Source of the DNA: Candidatus Paracaedibacteraceae bacterium
Lineage (GTDB): Bacteria > Pseudomonadota > Alphaproteobacteria > Paracaedibacterales > Paracaedibacteraceae
NCBI GenBank assembly: GCA_019636035.1
Contig: JAHBYI010000002.1
Span: 124,001-188,000 of the forward strand
Length of the DNA: 64,000 bases
Direction: 5' to 3'
A program made the position numbers and the translations under genes. This document shows positions 17,377-27,600 of the stretch, piece by piece. Numbering within the stretch: position 1 is the first letter of the stretch; each line of letters opens with the position of its first letter. Below the pieces are notes generated by a model, which was not told the origin of the DNA, searched no databases, and worked only from the letters and a program-made list of their open reading frames with translations.

Positions 17377-18894
17377 ATGAGAATATTAAGTATACTATTC
17401 CCGTTTATTATACTGGCCACGTATTCAGCTGAGCCAGAGAAAGTATCTGTTGATACTCCTCTCGTATCAGTAGACTCTGTTTCGGAACCGGTATCCATAA
17501 CCTTAACCCTGGATCCGCAGTCAGTTCCGCCTGAGTTAGCTCATCTTCTAAGATACCTTAAATCCGATGGCGTTCAGTGTGAAGTCGGTCACTCCGATCC
17601 CGAGACTGTTGCTAAAATATGGCAAGAGTTGGAATCAGATTTTCAAGATTTTTCCTATTTATACAAGAAGACGGACGATAAAAAACCGTTTCGTATCTTA
17701 TCCTTGGATGGTGGAGGGATTCGTGGACTGATTACCTGTATTTTTCTATCGCACTTGACCCATATCACGGGTAAACCCGTTCATGATCTATTTGATATGA
17801 TTGTTGCAACATCAACAGGCACGTTAATCGCTGCCGGATTAGGGACAAAAAGGCCAGACAATTATAAAAGTCCTTCCTTTGACTCTTCTTTATTACCGTA
17901 CAAGGATAGTATTACCTCTCCTTATTTCTCACCGGAAGAACTGGCGGGGCTCTATTTAGCTGATGGACAGACAATTTTTTCCGGTCAAGCCTGGTTTTCG
18001 GGATGGGGCGGTCCTAAATATACAGATGTTGGAATCAATGGCGTGCTCTTAAAGTATTTTAAAGATATCATTTTATCTGACTTGGCGATTCCTGTTGTTC
18101 TGACATCCTATGATTTACATAAAAGAACGATTCATCCGTTTTGTTCTTTTGGAGATCATTCTTCTGACCATGGTGTTTTTGTCCGTGAAGCTGTGCGTGC
18201 TTGTGTAGCTGCCCCAACCTATTTTGCGCCAGTGATGGTTTATAAAGATGTTTTGTGTGATGCCGGTATTGTCAAAAATAATCCTGCCTCCTTAGGGGTT
18301 GCCGTTGCAGCACAATACTTTGACATAGAACCAACGCGCGTTGCCCTTTTCTCATTGGGATGTGGGCATTGTGTTGATGTAAAACCACTTAGTACTTATC
18401 AAAAAATGGGGATAACGGGGTGGGCTGAGGAGCTTTTGTCAGGGGTTATGGATGGTCAAGTAGATCATGAAATTCTTTTTACCCTGCATAAATCGGGGGC
18501 TGGGCCGATGCACTACTTACGTGTCAGTCCGTTAATGGATCCTTTATTGATGAGTACGGATCAGACGACAAATACTATTTTTAATGGTCTATCCAAGGCA
18601 GCTATTAGTGAAATTCATCGACGATATAAGGATTTTGCACGGCTAGCAGAACATCTGACAGGCGAAAAGCCATGCGCTATTCTACCGGAAATGGAGGGCG
18701 TGAAACCTAAGGCAATTCCCATGTCGATCTCATTTCCTGTTCCGGCAGATGGGGATCATCCCCTTATCCAGCAACTCGAATCTTTACCCGTTTTATCCGG
18801 CGAGGATCCGCTTCAACCACTTCAAACTGAATTGGTAGTTTTGGATGATGGATCAACTCCCCTCGCACCGGAACTCGACCGGCCAGAGAGCTGA
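17377..18894 (+). CDS. Exported patatin-like phospholipase
   Basis: A 505-residue protein with an N-terminal signal peptide (MRILSILFPFIILATYSA). The patatin domain starts near residue 105: oxyanion-hole motif DGGGIRG (111-117), nucleophile Ser146 in A-T-S-T-G (the first Gly of the usual G-x-S-x-G is Ala), and the dyad Asp295 in DAGIVKNNPA. Patatins cleave acyl chains from membrane lipids; secreted ones in symbionts and pathogens often act on host membranes, which is inference here. The last ~43 residues are encoded antisense to the 3' end of corC. Those residues are proline/acid rich and unlike a patatin tail, so the gene seems to have lost its own end and reads through. GAGGTGAGAAC precedes the ATG. 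Confidence 0.88.
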   Translation: MRILSILFPFIILATYSAEPEKVSVDTPLVSVDSVSEPVSITLTLDPQSVPPELAHLLRYLKSDGVQCEVGHSDPETVAKIWQELESDFQDFSYLYKKTDDKKPFRILSLDGGGIRGLITCIFLSHLTHITGKPVHDLFDMIVATSTGTLIAAGLGTKRPDNYKSPSFDSSLLPYKDSITSPYFSPEELAGLYLADGQTIFSGQAWFSGWGGPKYTDVGINGVLLKYFKDIILSDLAIPVVLTSYDLHKRTIHPFCSFGDHSSDHGVFVREAVRACVAAPTYFAPVMVYKDVLCDAGIVKNNPASLGVAVAAQYFDIEPTRVALFSLGCGHCVDVKPLSTYQKMGITGWAEELLSGVMDGQVDHEILFTLHKSGAGPMHYLRVSPLMDPLLMSTDQTTNTIFNGLSKAAISEIHRRYKDFARLAEHLTGEKPCAILPEMEGVKPKAIPMSISFPVPADGDHPLIQQLESLPVLSGEDPLQPLQTELVVLDDGSTPLAPELDRPES

Positions 18895-19648
18895 CAAGGC
18901 CACCAATTGTTTCAATTTCGTCTTCCAGGTCTTCGACCATGAGGTCAAGCCCCATGGATTCTTCGATCTCTTCGAGGGCGAAACGGCCATCAGCAACAAT
19001 AGATCCGTCTGGTTTCTTGTGTAGTTCTTCTTCCATTTCGACTTGATCATCATGGATATTCCCAACGATTTTCTCAACAATAGTCGTGAGGGATACCAGA
19101 CCGTCGACACCGCCAAATTCGTCAACGACGATGGCAAGGCGTGACCCGTTCTGACGCAGGCTATACATGAGATCTAAGGCGCGCATGGTTGGCGAGATAA
19201 ATAAGACCTCTTTAATCATATTTTTAATGACCAGTTTTTTGCCTGATGCTTTCCATGCCAGAACGTCTTGAACATGAAGAACGCCCAAGATCTCGTCCAA
19301 GGTATGGCGATACACGGGAATGCGTTGCATGCGTGTGCGGGTAAAAGTCGACAGCAGCTCTTCTTCTGTTGTGTCGATGGTTAAGGCCACGATATCAACA
19401 CGGGGAACCATGACATCGGCTGCGGTCAGTTCGGTAAAGTTAACAAGGTTACCTAAAAGTTCACGTTCATCAGAGGGGATTGGTTGTCCGCCATCTTCAA
19501 TATGCTCTTCGATCAGTTCTTCTAGTGTCTCGCGCAGATTACTGGGTTCGGTGGAATCCGTACTTTTTTTTCTGTTTCTAAACAACTTTTTCAATGAGCT
19601 ATTAAATTTGGATAACAGCGACGGTTCTGGTTCAGGTGAGCTCGGCAT
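18764..19648 (-). CDS. corC: CorC/HlyC-family CBS-domain protein (YbeX-like)
   Basis: A 294-residue soluble protein. Two CBS domains span ~residues 68-195 (DVMVPRVDIVALTIDTTEEE, then RMQRIPVYRHTLDEILGVLH), and a C-terminal CorC_HlyC domain ends in EVVEADPRRIKRVKIRV. Roles proposed for the family are cation efflux regulation and ribosome/tRNA support. It is fourth in the conserved cluster miaB-phoH-ybeY-corC, two bases after ybeY. lnt, which often follows, is missing; instead the 3' end converges on and overlaps the patatin gene by 131 bp. Confidence 0.92.
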   Translation of the reverse strand: MPSSPEPEPSLLSKFNSSLKKLFRNRKKSTDSTEPSNLRETLEELIEEHIEDGGQPIPSDERELLGNLVNFTELTAADVMVPRVDIVALTIDTTEEELLSTFTRTRMQRIPVYRHTLDEILGVLHVQDVLAWKASGKKLVIKNMIKEVLFISPTMRALDLMYSLRQNGSRLAIVVDEFGGVDGLVSLTTIVEKIVGNIHDDQVEMEEELHKKPDGSIVADGRFALEEIEESMGLDLMVEDLEDEIETIGGLVSSLAGRVPVRGELIHHPKLPIQFEVVEADPRRIKRVKIRVAG

Positions 19649-19650
19649 AA

Positions 19651-20154
19651 TTACTCCTTGTATGGATTAGGTATAGATTGTTTTGCTAAAATGTCAACCT
19701 CAAGGGTTTCCATTTCATCAGCTTCGGCATCTGTTTCATGATCAAAGCCTAATAAATGCAATAGTCCGTGAACTGTTAGGTGCAGGACATGGTTTTGCAA
19801 GGTTTTTTCTTGGTCATTGGCTTCGTGCTGAATAGTTTCATAAGCCAAAGCAATATCACCAAGATGGAAATGGGCATCATCGGGAAGATAGTCAAGGTCA
19901 TCTTCAGTCATGCTGGGGAAAGACAGGACATTGGTCGGTTTATCTTTGTTGCGGAATTCTCGATTCAGAATTTGAATCTCAGCGTCATTCGTCAACTTGA
20001 TGTTAACATCAACATTGCGGTCAAAGTCAAATTCACTAAGGACAACATGGGTAATCTCAGTTAAAACAGAATCCCAGTCAACATCAACGGCTTTCCATTG
20101 GTCAGCCCCATAGATGATGACTGGGGTAATTGAGATGCTACTTCGATCGGGCAT
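19651..20154 (-). CDS. ybeY: Endoribonuclease YbeY
   Basis: Zinc-dependent endoribonuclease needed for 16S rRNA 3' maturation and 70S quality control. The 167-residue protein carries HLTVHGLLHLLGFDHETDAE, the family's three-histidine zinc motif, and upstream RNKDKPTNVLSFP and LGDIALAYETI. It starts within the last 17 bases of phoH, a common overlap in this cluster. Confidence 0.95.
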   Translation of the reverse strand: MPDRSSISITPVIIYGADQWKAVDVDWDSVLTEITHVVLSEFDFDRNVDVNIKLTNDAEIQILNREFRNKDKPTNVLSFPSMTEDDLDYLPDDAHFHLGDIALAYETIQHEANDQEKTLQNHVLHLTVHGLLHLLGFDHETDAEADEMETLEVDILAKQSIPNPYKE

Positions 20155-21154
20155 GGGACTTTATATCGGCCGGTGTGTTGTGCATCACATCTGCGGCATA
20201 AGCTTTCACAATACTGGATACTAACTGATGTCTTACCACATCTTTTTCATCAAATTCAACAAATTTAATCTCATCGATGCCACGCAGAATGCGGACAGCC
20301 TCCCACAGGCCAGAGGTCATTCCCCCAGGAAGGTCAATCTGTGTTAAGTCACCCGTGATGACCATGCGTGAATTGTTTCCCAGACGCGTTAAGAACATTT
20401 TCATCTGAGCCGAAGTTGTATTCTGAGCCTCATCCAAGATAACAAAGGCATTGGATAAAGTTCGTCCACGCATAAAGGCAAGGGGAGCAACTTCAATTTC
20501 GCCGCTAGCCATGCGTTTTTGTACCTGATCGCCGGGGAGCATGTCATACAAGGCATCATAAAGAGGGCGAAGATAAGGATCAACCTTTTCGCGCATGTCG
20601 CCGGGCAAGAATCCCAGGCGTTCACCGGCCTCAACAGCAGGGCGTGACAGAATGATCCGCTCAACGGTTCCTGACAGGAGCAAAGACACGCCAATGGCCG
20701 CTGCAAGGTAAGTTTTACCTGTACCGGCCGGGCCTAACCCAAACACGAGGTCGTGGGTCTTTAAGGCTTGCATATATTCTGCTTGGTGATTTGAGCGAGG
20801 GAAAACCATGCGACGCTTGGTTGCAATCGACATGCTTTCATCCCCTTGCAGAATCTGATCTTCAGCAGAAAGGGGGACAGTGGCTGTTGCCATACGAACA
20901 GCGGCTTCGACTTCTTCGGTATCAACCGTAAAACCCTTGATCAATTGGGAATGAAGGTATTGTATGGCTGCTTTGGCATAGGACGCCTCAGGTTCAGGAC
21001 CACTAATGGAAATATGATTTCCACGCAAGGCCAGAGAAACACCAAGGCGTTGTTCTATTCGCGTTAAATGGCGGTCGTGGGGACCAACTAGGGCTGATAA
21101 TAGAGCATTGTCGGTGAATTCCAAATGGAATTTATGAAGATTCTCTTTCGTCAT
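20138..21154 (-). CDS. ybeZ: PhoH-like ATPase (YbeZ)
   Basis: A 338-residue P-loop ATPase of the PhoH family, thought to work with YbeY in RNA metabolism. Walker A is GLGPAGTGKTYLAAA (~residues 140-154), Walker B is AFVILDEAQNTT, and RMVITGDLTQIDLP follows. The N-terminal ~100 residues carry the KH-like segment usual for bacterial PhoH. It lies between miaB (21 bp upstream) and ybeY. Confidence 0.94.
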   Translation of the reverse strand: MTKENLHKFHLEFTDNALLSALVGPHDRHLTRIEQRLGVSLALRGNHISISGPEPEASYAKAAIQYLHSQLIKGFTVDTEEVEAAVRMATATVPLSAEDQILQGDESMSIATKRRMVFPRSNHQAEYMQALKTHDLVFGLGPAGTGKTYLAAAIGVSLLLSGTVERIILSRPAVEAGERLGFLPGDMREKVDPYLRPLYDALYDMLPGDQVQKRMASGEIEVAPLAFMRGRTLSNAFVILDEAQNTTSAQMKMFLTRLGNNSRMVITGDLTQIDLPGGMTSGLWEAVRILRGIDEIKFVEFDEKDVVRHQLVSSIVKAYAADVMHNTPADIKSHARSK

Positions 21155-21175
21155 AAAGCCTCACTCTGTTAGTGC

Positions 21176-22555
21176 CTAGACAAGAACTTGCTCGTCTGTC
21201 AGAATTCTTGCCCTTATACCATTAGCATGACCCGATTCGATAACCACGTCAACTACTTGTCCGATCAAACGTTCATTTCCTTCGAGCGTAACCGATTGCA
21301 TATAAGGAGAACGGCCACTGAGCTGGCCATCATGGCGGCCTTTACGTTCTATTAACATTCTCATGGTTTGGCCAACGCAGGCCTTGTTAAAGTCAAATTG
21401 ATGCTCATTCAGGACAGCTTGTAACTGTTGCAACCGTTCGGATTTTACCTCTTCGGGGATTTGTAACTCCATCAATCCGGCAGGCGTTCCGGGGCGGATA
21501 CTGTACATAAAGGAATAGGCCTGGGCATAGCGAACTTGTCTAACAAGATCTAGGGTTTGCTCAAAATCTTTGTCTGATTCACCGGGAAAGCCAACGATAA
21601 AATCGGATGATAAGGCAATGTCAGGGCGGGCAACACGTAATCGTTCCAGGATCTCGAGATAACTTTCACGGGTATGTTTACGATTCATGGCCTCTAAAAC
21701 GCGGTTTGATCCTGCTTGGACGGGCAGGTGCAAATAAGGCATCAACTGTGGGACATCACGGTGCGCATCGATGAGTTCCTGATCCATGTCACTGGGGTGA
21801 GATGTCAGATAACGAATGCGTTCAATGCCGTCAATATCCGCCACTTCACGAATAAGGCGAGCCAAGTTCCAGTCTTTGTCACCCAGGGGTGGGATGCCGT
21901 GATAGGCATTCACATTTTGTCCTAAAAGAGTGATTTCTTTTGTTCCCATTTTGGCCAAATGACGGGCTTCCTCGATAACTTCTTTGGCCGGGCGTGAAAA
22001 CTCAGCCCCGCGGGTGTATGGCACAACACAATAGGTGCAGAACTTGTCACAGCCCTCTTGGATGGTCAAAAAGCTGGCAGCGCGGCTAACTTCTGTGTTC
22101 GGCAGGGTATCGAATTTGCTTTCCGCCGGAAAATCTGTATCAATAACGCCAACACCTTTGCCTGTCTTCCCTTCTTTCATATCCTTGCTTCGCTTAGCAC
22201 GAGCAACCATTTCCGGAAGACGGTGGTAGGCTTGAGGGCCAAATACGATATCGACATACGGGGCATTACGCATAATCTCGCCACCCTCAGCTTGGGCAAC
22301 ACATCCGCCGACCGCAATAATCATGTCGTTGTTATCCTGACGACGCTCATCACGGCGATCGCGCAGGCGACCCAGATCAGAATACATTTTCTGCTCAGCT
22401 TTTTCACGAATGTGACAGGTATTCAAAATGGCGAGGTCAGCGTCTTCTGGTGTTTCAGTCAGGGTATATCCCATCGGTGTCAAAATATCCGCCATACGTT
22501 CAGAATCATAAACGTTCATCTGGCAGCCATAGGTTTTGATAAAGAGTCTTTGCAT
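21176..22555 (-). CDS. miaB: tRNA-2-methylthio-N6-dimethylallyladenosine synthase
   Basis: Radical SAM methylthiotransferase that completes ms2i6A37 in tRNAs reading UNN codons. The 459-residue protein has the N-terminal cluster cysteines in TYGCQMN, NTCHIREKA and VGGCVAQAEG, the radical SAM motif CDKFCTYCVVPYTRG, and a C-terminal TRAM domain (~residues 385-450). First gene of the miaB-phoH-ybeY-corC cluster. The next gene upstream, metG, ends 108 bp away. Confidence 0.96.
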   Translation of the reverse strand: MQRLFIKTYGCQMNVYDSERMADILTPMGYTLTETPEDADLAILNTCHIREKAEQKMYSDLGRLRDRRDERRQDNNDMIIAVGGCVAQAEGGEIMRNAPYVDIVFGPQAYHRLPEMVARAKRSKDMKEGKTGKGVGVIDTDFPAESKFDTLPNTEVSRAASFLTIQEGCDKFCTYCVVPYTRGAEFSRPAKEVIEEARHLAKMGTKEITLLGQNVNAYHGIPPLGDKDWNLARLIREVADIDGIERIRYLTSHPSDMDQELIDAHRDVPQLMPYLHLPVQAGSNRVLEAMNRKHTRESYLEILERLRVARPDIALSSDFIVGFPGESDKDFEQTLDLVRQVRYAQAYSFMYSIRPGTPAGLMELQIPEEVKSERLQQLQAVLNEHQFDFNKACVGQTMRMLIERKGRHDGQLSGRSPYMQSVTLEGNERLIGQVVDVVIESGHANGIRARILTDEQVLV

Positions 22556-22652
22556 TATTGTTTCCGGGAAAACTAGTTTTTCAATAGTTTATGAGGAAAC
22601 GAGAGGGGATGCAACGACTTTGTTTACAAGGAGCGGCCAAGGATATTATTTT

Positions 22653-22677
22653 AGTACAGGGGATTATCCCCTGTACT
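22653..22677. other. Perfect hairpin centred on the metG stop codon
   Basis: AGTACAGGGGA (22653-22663) pairs perfectly with TCCCCTGTACT (22667-22677). The three-base loop (22664-22666) is the metG stop codon TAA on the minus strand. No T-run follows downstream of metG, so it resembles a 3' stabilising or transcription-pausing hairpin more than a standard terminator. Confidence 0.6.
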
Positions 22678-24346
22678 GGGCTGTCAGTTCCTCAACGCGT
22701 GTGTCCTCGATTTTTTCAATCAGGCGCATTGGGTCAGCCAAGGCATGCCCTGCTGCGAATCCGGTAAAGTTTAGGCCAGCCTTGAATGGAGTACAGGATA
22801 GATCTGTTGTGTCATGCAGTAATCCTAAGATTTGTTGGGATATCGTTGGCATGACAGGATGTCCAAGTATGGCAAATAACCGTAACAGGTAGACACAATG
22901 GGTCAAGCAAACACCCGCTTGGTCAAGATTATCTTTGGCCGTTTTCCATGGTTCATTAACCGTAATGTATTCGTTGGCCACAACCCAGATAGCACGAAGG
23001 TGACCCATAGCCTGGCGGAAACGCATGTCTTTATGGGCAGATTCGTACTCATTGACCAGATGAGTCAGTTTTGCCATGAGGTCTTGATCAAGGCCATTGT
23101 CTAAGGTTGTCGGGACTTTTCCATCAAAATATTTGTGAATCAATGAGAAGCTGCGGTTGGCAAAGTTACCCAGAATGTCAGCCAGATCTTTGTTGATGAT
23201 GGCTGCAAAATGACTAAAGGTAAAGTCTGCATCATCACTTTCAGGGCAATTAGCCATCAAGTAATATCGCCAATAATCTGCGGGGTAAAGATCCAGGGCA
23301 GTATCTGTAAAAATACCTCGTCTTTGGCTGGTTGAGAATTTTCCTTTATCATAATTCAGCCAATTGACCCCTTTGATATAATCCACCTGCTTCCAGTTTT
23401 GCTGGGTTGCCATCAACATGGCCGGCCAGAAAATACTGTGAAAGGGGACATTATCTTTGGCCATGAACTGAGTATAGTGAACCTGATCCGGGTTTTTCCA
23501 CCAATCTTGCCAGGCATCAGGTTGCCCTATTGCTGCTGCCCAATCTTGGGTGATGCTGATGTATCCGTTCGGGGCATCAAACCAGACGTAAAATACTTTT
23601 TCATCATATCCGTCGAGGGGAACAGGAACGCCCCATTTAAGATCACGCGTGATACAGCGTGGTTGCAACCCTTCCTTGAGCCATTTTTTGGCTATTCCTT
23701 TGACACCGTCTGGCCATTCCGGGCGATCAGCGACCCAGGTTTCCAGGGGTTCATTCAGTTTATCAAGAAGCAAAAAGATGTGTTTTGTTGATTTAAGTTC
23801 GATGTCTTTGCTGCCTGAAATTGCAGAGTAGGGATCGTTCAAGTCTGTGGGTTCTAAAAGGCGCCCGCATCCATCGCACTGGTCACCACGGGCTTTTGTA
23901 TAGCCACAGCTTGGGCATGTCCCCTCGACGTAACGGTCGGGTAAAAAGCGATGGTCAGCATGAGAATAATATTGCTGGATTTCTCGCTCTTCAATATAAC
24001 CATTTTCCTGCATTGCCAAGAATAAGTTCTGAGTAAGCTTGTGGTTTGACGGAGATGAGGATCGCCCAAAATAGTCAAAAGAAATACCAAAACGACCATA
24101 AATATCTTTTTGGACGTCATACATCTCAGCACAGTAATCTTGAACGGATTTGCCGGCGGCTTCGGCTGCTATTTCAGCCGGTGTTCCATGCTCATCTGTT
24201 CCACAAATATACAAAACATCTTCACCATGTTGTCTAAGATACCTGGCATACACATCCCCGGGGAGCATGGATCCAACCAAATTCCCAAGATGTTTAATGC
24301 CGTTGATATAAGGAAGGGCACTGGTAATGAGATGTTTTTTCGTCAT
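22664..24346 (-). CDS. metG: Methionyl-tRNA synthetase
   Basis: Class I synthetase, ~560 residues without a C-terminal EMAP-like dimerisation domain. The HIGH-like motif is in PYINGIKHLGN; a four-cysteine zinc knuckle reads CPSCGYTKARGDQCDGCG, placing it in the MetG type with two CxxC pairs; the KMSKS-like loop is KFSTSQRRG. A Trp/Tyr anticodon helix bundle follows. The ATG at 24346 gives MTKKHLITSALPYING; an in-frame ATG at 24367 would add seven residues. Neither start has a strong Shine-Dalgarno sequence. Confidence 0.95.
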   Translation of the reverse strand: MTKKHLITSALPYINGIKHLGNLVGSMLPGDVYARYLRQHGEDVLYICGTDEHGTPAEIAAEAAGKSVQDYCAEMYDVQKDIYGRFGISFDYFGRSSSPSNHKLTQNLFLAMQENGYIEEREIQQYYSHADHRFLPDRYVEGTCPSCGYTKARGDQCDGCGRLLEPTDLNDPYSAISGSKDIELKSTKHIFLLLDKLNEPLETWVADRPEWPDGVKGIAKKWLKEGLQPRCITRDLKWGVPVPLDGYDEKVFYVWFDAPNGYISITQDWAAAIGQPDAWQDWWKNPDQVHYTQFMAKDNVPFHSIFWPAMLMATQQNWKQVDYIKGVNWLNYDKGKFSTSQRRGIFTDTALDLYPADYWRYYLMANCPESDDADFTFSHFAAIINKDLADILGNFANRSFSLIHKYFDGKVPTTLDNGLDQDLMAKLTHLVNEYESAHKDMRFRQAMGHLRAIWVVANEYITVNEPWKTAKDNLDQAGVCLTHCVYLLRLFAILGHPVMPTISQQILGLLHDTTDLSCTPFKAGLNFTGFAAGHALADPMRLIEKIEDTRVEELTAQYRG

Positions 24347-24424
24347 TTTTGAGTCTATATCGTTCAAGTGTTTGCTTAGAAATATAGCAGATCAGATGAC
24401 CGATCGGTAGGATAATCTTCATCT

Positions 24425-24528
24425 ATAGCTGACCCATTATAACCCGGCTATGCGTTGCATCGTCTCTCGTGTACTAACTGTACACGTCGTTCCTCGCGCC
24501 TGTAGTCGTATTAAATGGTTCTAGCTAT
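24425..24528. mobile_element. 104-bp palindromic element (copy A)
   Basis: A non-coding element 104 bases long that begins ATAGCTGACCCATTATAA and ends ATTAAATGGTTCTAGCTAT. The core contains GTGTAC-TAACT-GTACAC, a 6-bp hairpin. It is almost identical in core and right end to 35421-35524. The left end has several changes, so the terminal repeat is imperfect here. It lies upstream of metG and abuts a second, divergent element. Confidence 0.75.
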
Positions 24529-24629
24529 AGTCGGACTCATTTGGCCTTTCTATAGCGTCATTCGTCACTCACGTACTTATGTACGCTTCGTTCCTTATTC
24601 CTTGTATAAAAACCAACTGAAACGACTAT
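24527..24629. mobile_element. Second palindromic element, divergent type, in tandem
   Basis: This begins ATAGTCGGACTCATTTGG and ends CCAACTGAAACGACTAT, an imperfect terminal inverted repeat. It is 103 bases long, with a central ACGTAC-TTAT-GTACG hairpin and the shared CGTTCCTT segment. The architecture and length match the neighbouring 104-bp element, but the sequence is clearly different. It shares the ATAG end with copy A and lies 16 bases beyond the RND gene stop. Confidence 0.6.
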
Positions 24630-24645
24630 GTGAGTTTGACATCCT

Positions 24646-27600
24646 CTAGTGTGTAGGTCGTTTGTCAGCAGAAATCAAAACATAAAATGTTGGCACGACA
24701 AAGATTGTGAAAAACGTGCCAATGAGCATTCCTGCAACAATCGTAATCCCGATGCTGAACCGACTGGCGGAACCGGCACCACTTGCCATAATTAAGGGGA
24801 CAAGCCCAACGACCATGGCTGCTGTTGTCATTAAGATGGGTCGTAATCGGATCATTGCTGATTTTACGACAGCGTTGCTTTTAGACAGTCCTTCTTCTTC
24901 ACGGATTTGGTTGGCGAATTCAACGATCAAGATTCCGTGTTTCGTAATCAAGCCAATGAGGGTGACAAGGCCAATTTGTGAGTATATATTCATGGTGCTA
25001 AAACCGATAAACAGGATTAAGACAGCACCAAAAATCGACATAGGGACACTTAACATGACAATAAAGGGATCGCGCAGGCTTTCAAACTGAGCTGCCAGAA
25101 CCAGGAAAATGATAACCAGAGCAAATAAGAACGTCTGCATTAGGGCATTACCTTCCTGGATATACTGGCGGGATTGGCTTAAGAAATCATAAGTAACCCC
25201 TTGTGGGAAATTATTCTTGGCATAGTCTTCAAGAAATGCAATCGCATCCCCTAATTTAATCCAGGGCATGGGAACAGCCTGGAATGTAGCAGAGTTAATC
25301 TGGTTAAACTGGGTCAGTTGATTGGGTTCAACAATGGTTTTAGTCGTGGCAATCGTTGACAAGGGGATCTGTTGCCCGGATTTTGTTGGAACATAAAAAT
25401 CCATTAAGCTGTCAGCTGATAGTCGTTCATTTCGTGGTGTTTGCGGGATCACCTGGTAACTGCGCCCCAACAGATTAAAGCGGTTAACATAATTCCCACC
25501 CATGTAAATGGCTAATGTCGTGCCCAGGGTTTGCATGTTAATCCCCAAATCATTGGCTTTATCCCGGTTAATGACCAATTTAATGGCCGGGTTATCATAG
25601 GATAAATCGCTGTCAGTCACAATAAACAGGCCGCTTTTCATGGCTGCAAGCTTCATGTCTTCGACCAGTTTATAAATCATTGTATAATCACTTAGGCTTG
25701 TCACGACAAACTGAACAGGCATACCCCCGGAGTTCCCGGGCAGGGGAGCCGGTTGAAAAACGAATCCGCGCACGCCTGTTAGGGAGGCTAAGTCATTTTG
25801 AATTTCTTGCTGAAGTTTATGCGTGGAACGATCCCGTTCACCCCACGGTTTGACGATCAAACCGCTAAACCCGGAGTTGACCGTGTCCATGCCTGCGATG
25901 GAAAATAAGAGTTCTCTTTCAGGGTAGTCTTGTAATTTTGACGCGGCTTGATCGGCATAAAAACTCATAAAGTCAATGTTGGCATACTGCGGCCCCTTAG
26001 TTGCCATCATAACGATGCCTTGGTCTTCTTGAGGAGCCAGTTCTTTGGAGATATGGGGGATAAACAGGGTTGTCAAAACCATAATGACGCCAAACGTAAA
26101 GACGATGAACTTGCGATTGGCAATAACTTTGATGAGGCGTTGTTCATAGGCCTTTGCAATATTATCGAAATAGGCTTCAACCCGGTGGGCAAACTTGGTA
26201 TTCATGGATTCTTTGTTCAGAATCTTACTGCACATCATGGGAGATAAGGTCAACGCAACAATCCCGGAAATAATAACAGAACCTGCCAGTGTCAGGGCAA
26301 ATTCACGAAATAGGGTGCCCGTTAATCCCCCCATAAAGGCGATGGGCGTATACACAGCAACAAGGGTAATCGTCATGGAAATAACAGGGACGGCAATCTC
26401 TCGCGTTCCAATGAGGGCTGCCTCGCGGGGTGATTTTCCTTCTTGCAGGTGTCGGAACACGTTTTCAACAACAACAATCGCATCATCCACCACAAGGCCA
26501 ATCGCTAAGACCATAGCGAGCAATGTCAGGATGTTAATGCTAAACCCGAGCATCAGCAGGAACGTTGACACACCAACAATGGATAGGGGAATCGTGACAA
26601 TCGGGATAAAGACAGCCCGCATATTTCCCAGGAATAAAAAGATCACAAGAATTACGATTAAGCTGGCTTCGAGAAGGGTTTTGACGACTTCATCAATGGA
26701 TGCTTGAATAAATTTTGTGGCATCATAAGCGATGTCGAGTTTAAGTGATGGCGGGAAGTTCACCGAAAAATCCATGAGTGTTTTTCGAACGTTTTTGACA
26801 ACTGTTAACGGATTTGCTGTTGGGGTCGTTTTAATGCCGATAAAGACCGATTTTTCACCATTCATTTTAACAACGGAGTCATAGCTTTGAGACGCAAGCT
26901 CTATTTCAGCAATGTCCTGAAGTCGCAAGACAGCTGAGCCACTTGAGCGCAAAATGATTTTCTTAAAGTCATCAGCCGTGGTTAACCCTGTATTGGCATC
27001 GACGTTTTTAACAATAAAGTATCCCTTGGTTTGCCCGGGAGCCGACTGATAGTTGTTCTGTTGTAAGGCCGTCATGACTTCAGTACTTGAAATTTTGTTC
27101 GCAGCAAGCTTTTGAGGATCTAGCCAGATCCGCATGGCAAAGGTCTGTCCGCCGAGAATTTGTACTTCTGAAACGCCAAATACAGTTGCTAGCCGTGGCT
27201 GAACCTGCCGATTAATATAGTCTGTTATCTGTTCGTTAGACATATCCTGGCTGGAAAAACTAGCATAAAGGAGGGAATATGCTTCCCCTGTCGTTTTTTG
27301 AATAACAGGCGATTCAACTTCCCGAGGAAGAGTGCTGATAATTTCTTGAACCTTAGCCGAAACTTCTGTTAGGGCTGTGTCTGGTGGAAAGTTTAGGCGC
27401 ATATAGGCACTGACAACACTGACGCCTTGGCGGCTGACGGATGTGACGTAGTCAACACCTTCGGCGGCGGCAACTGATTTTTGTACCGGATTGGTCACAA
27501 ATCCCTGCATCAAATCAGCGGTTGCGCCGGGGTACGCTGTGGTTACGGTGATAACCGTGTTTGTCAGTTCCGGGTATTGTCGGACTTGCATCTCTGCAAT

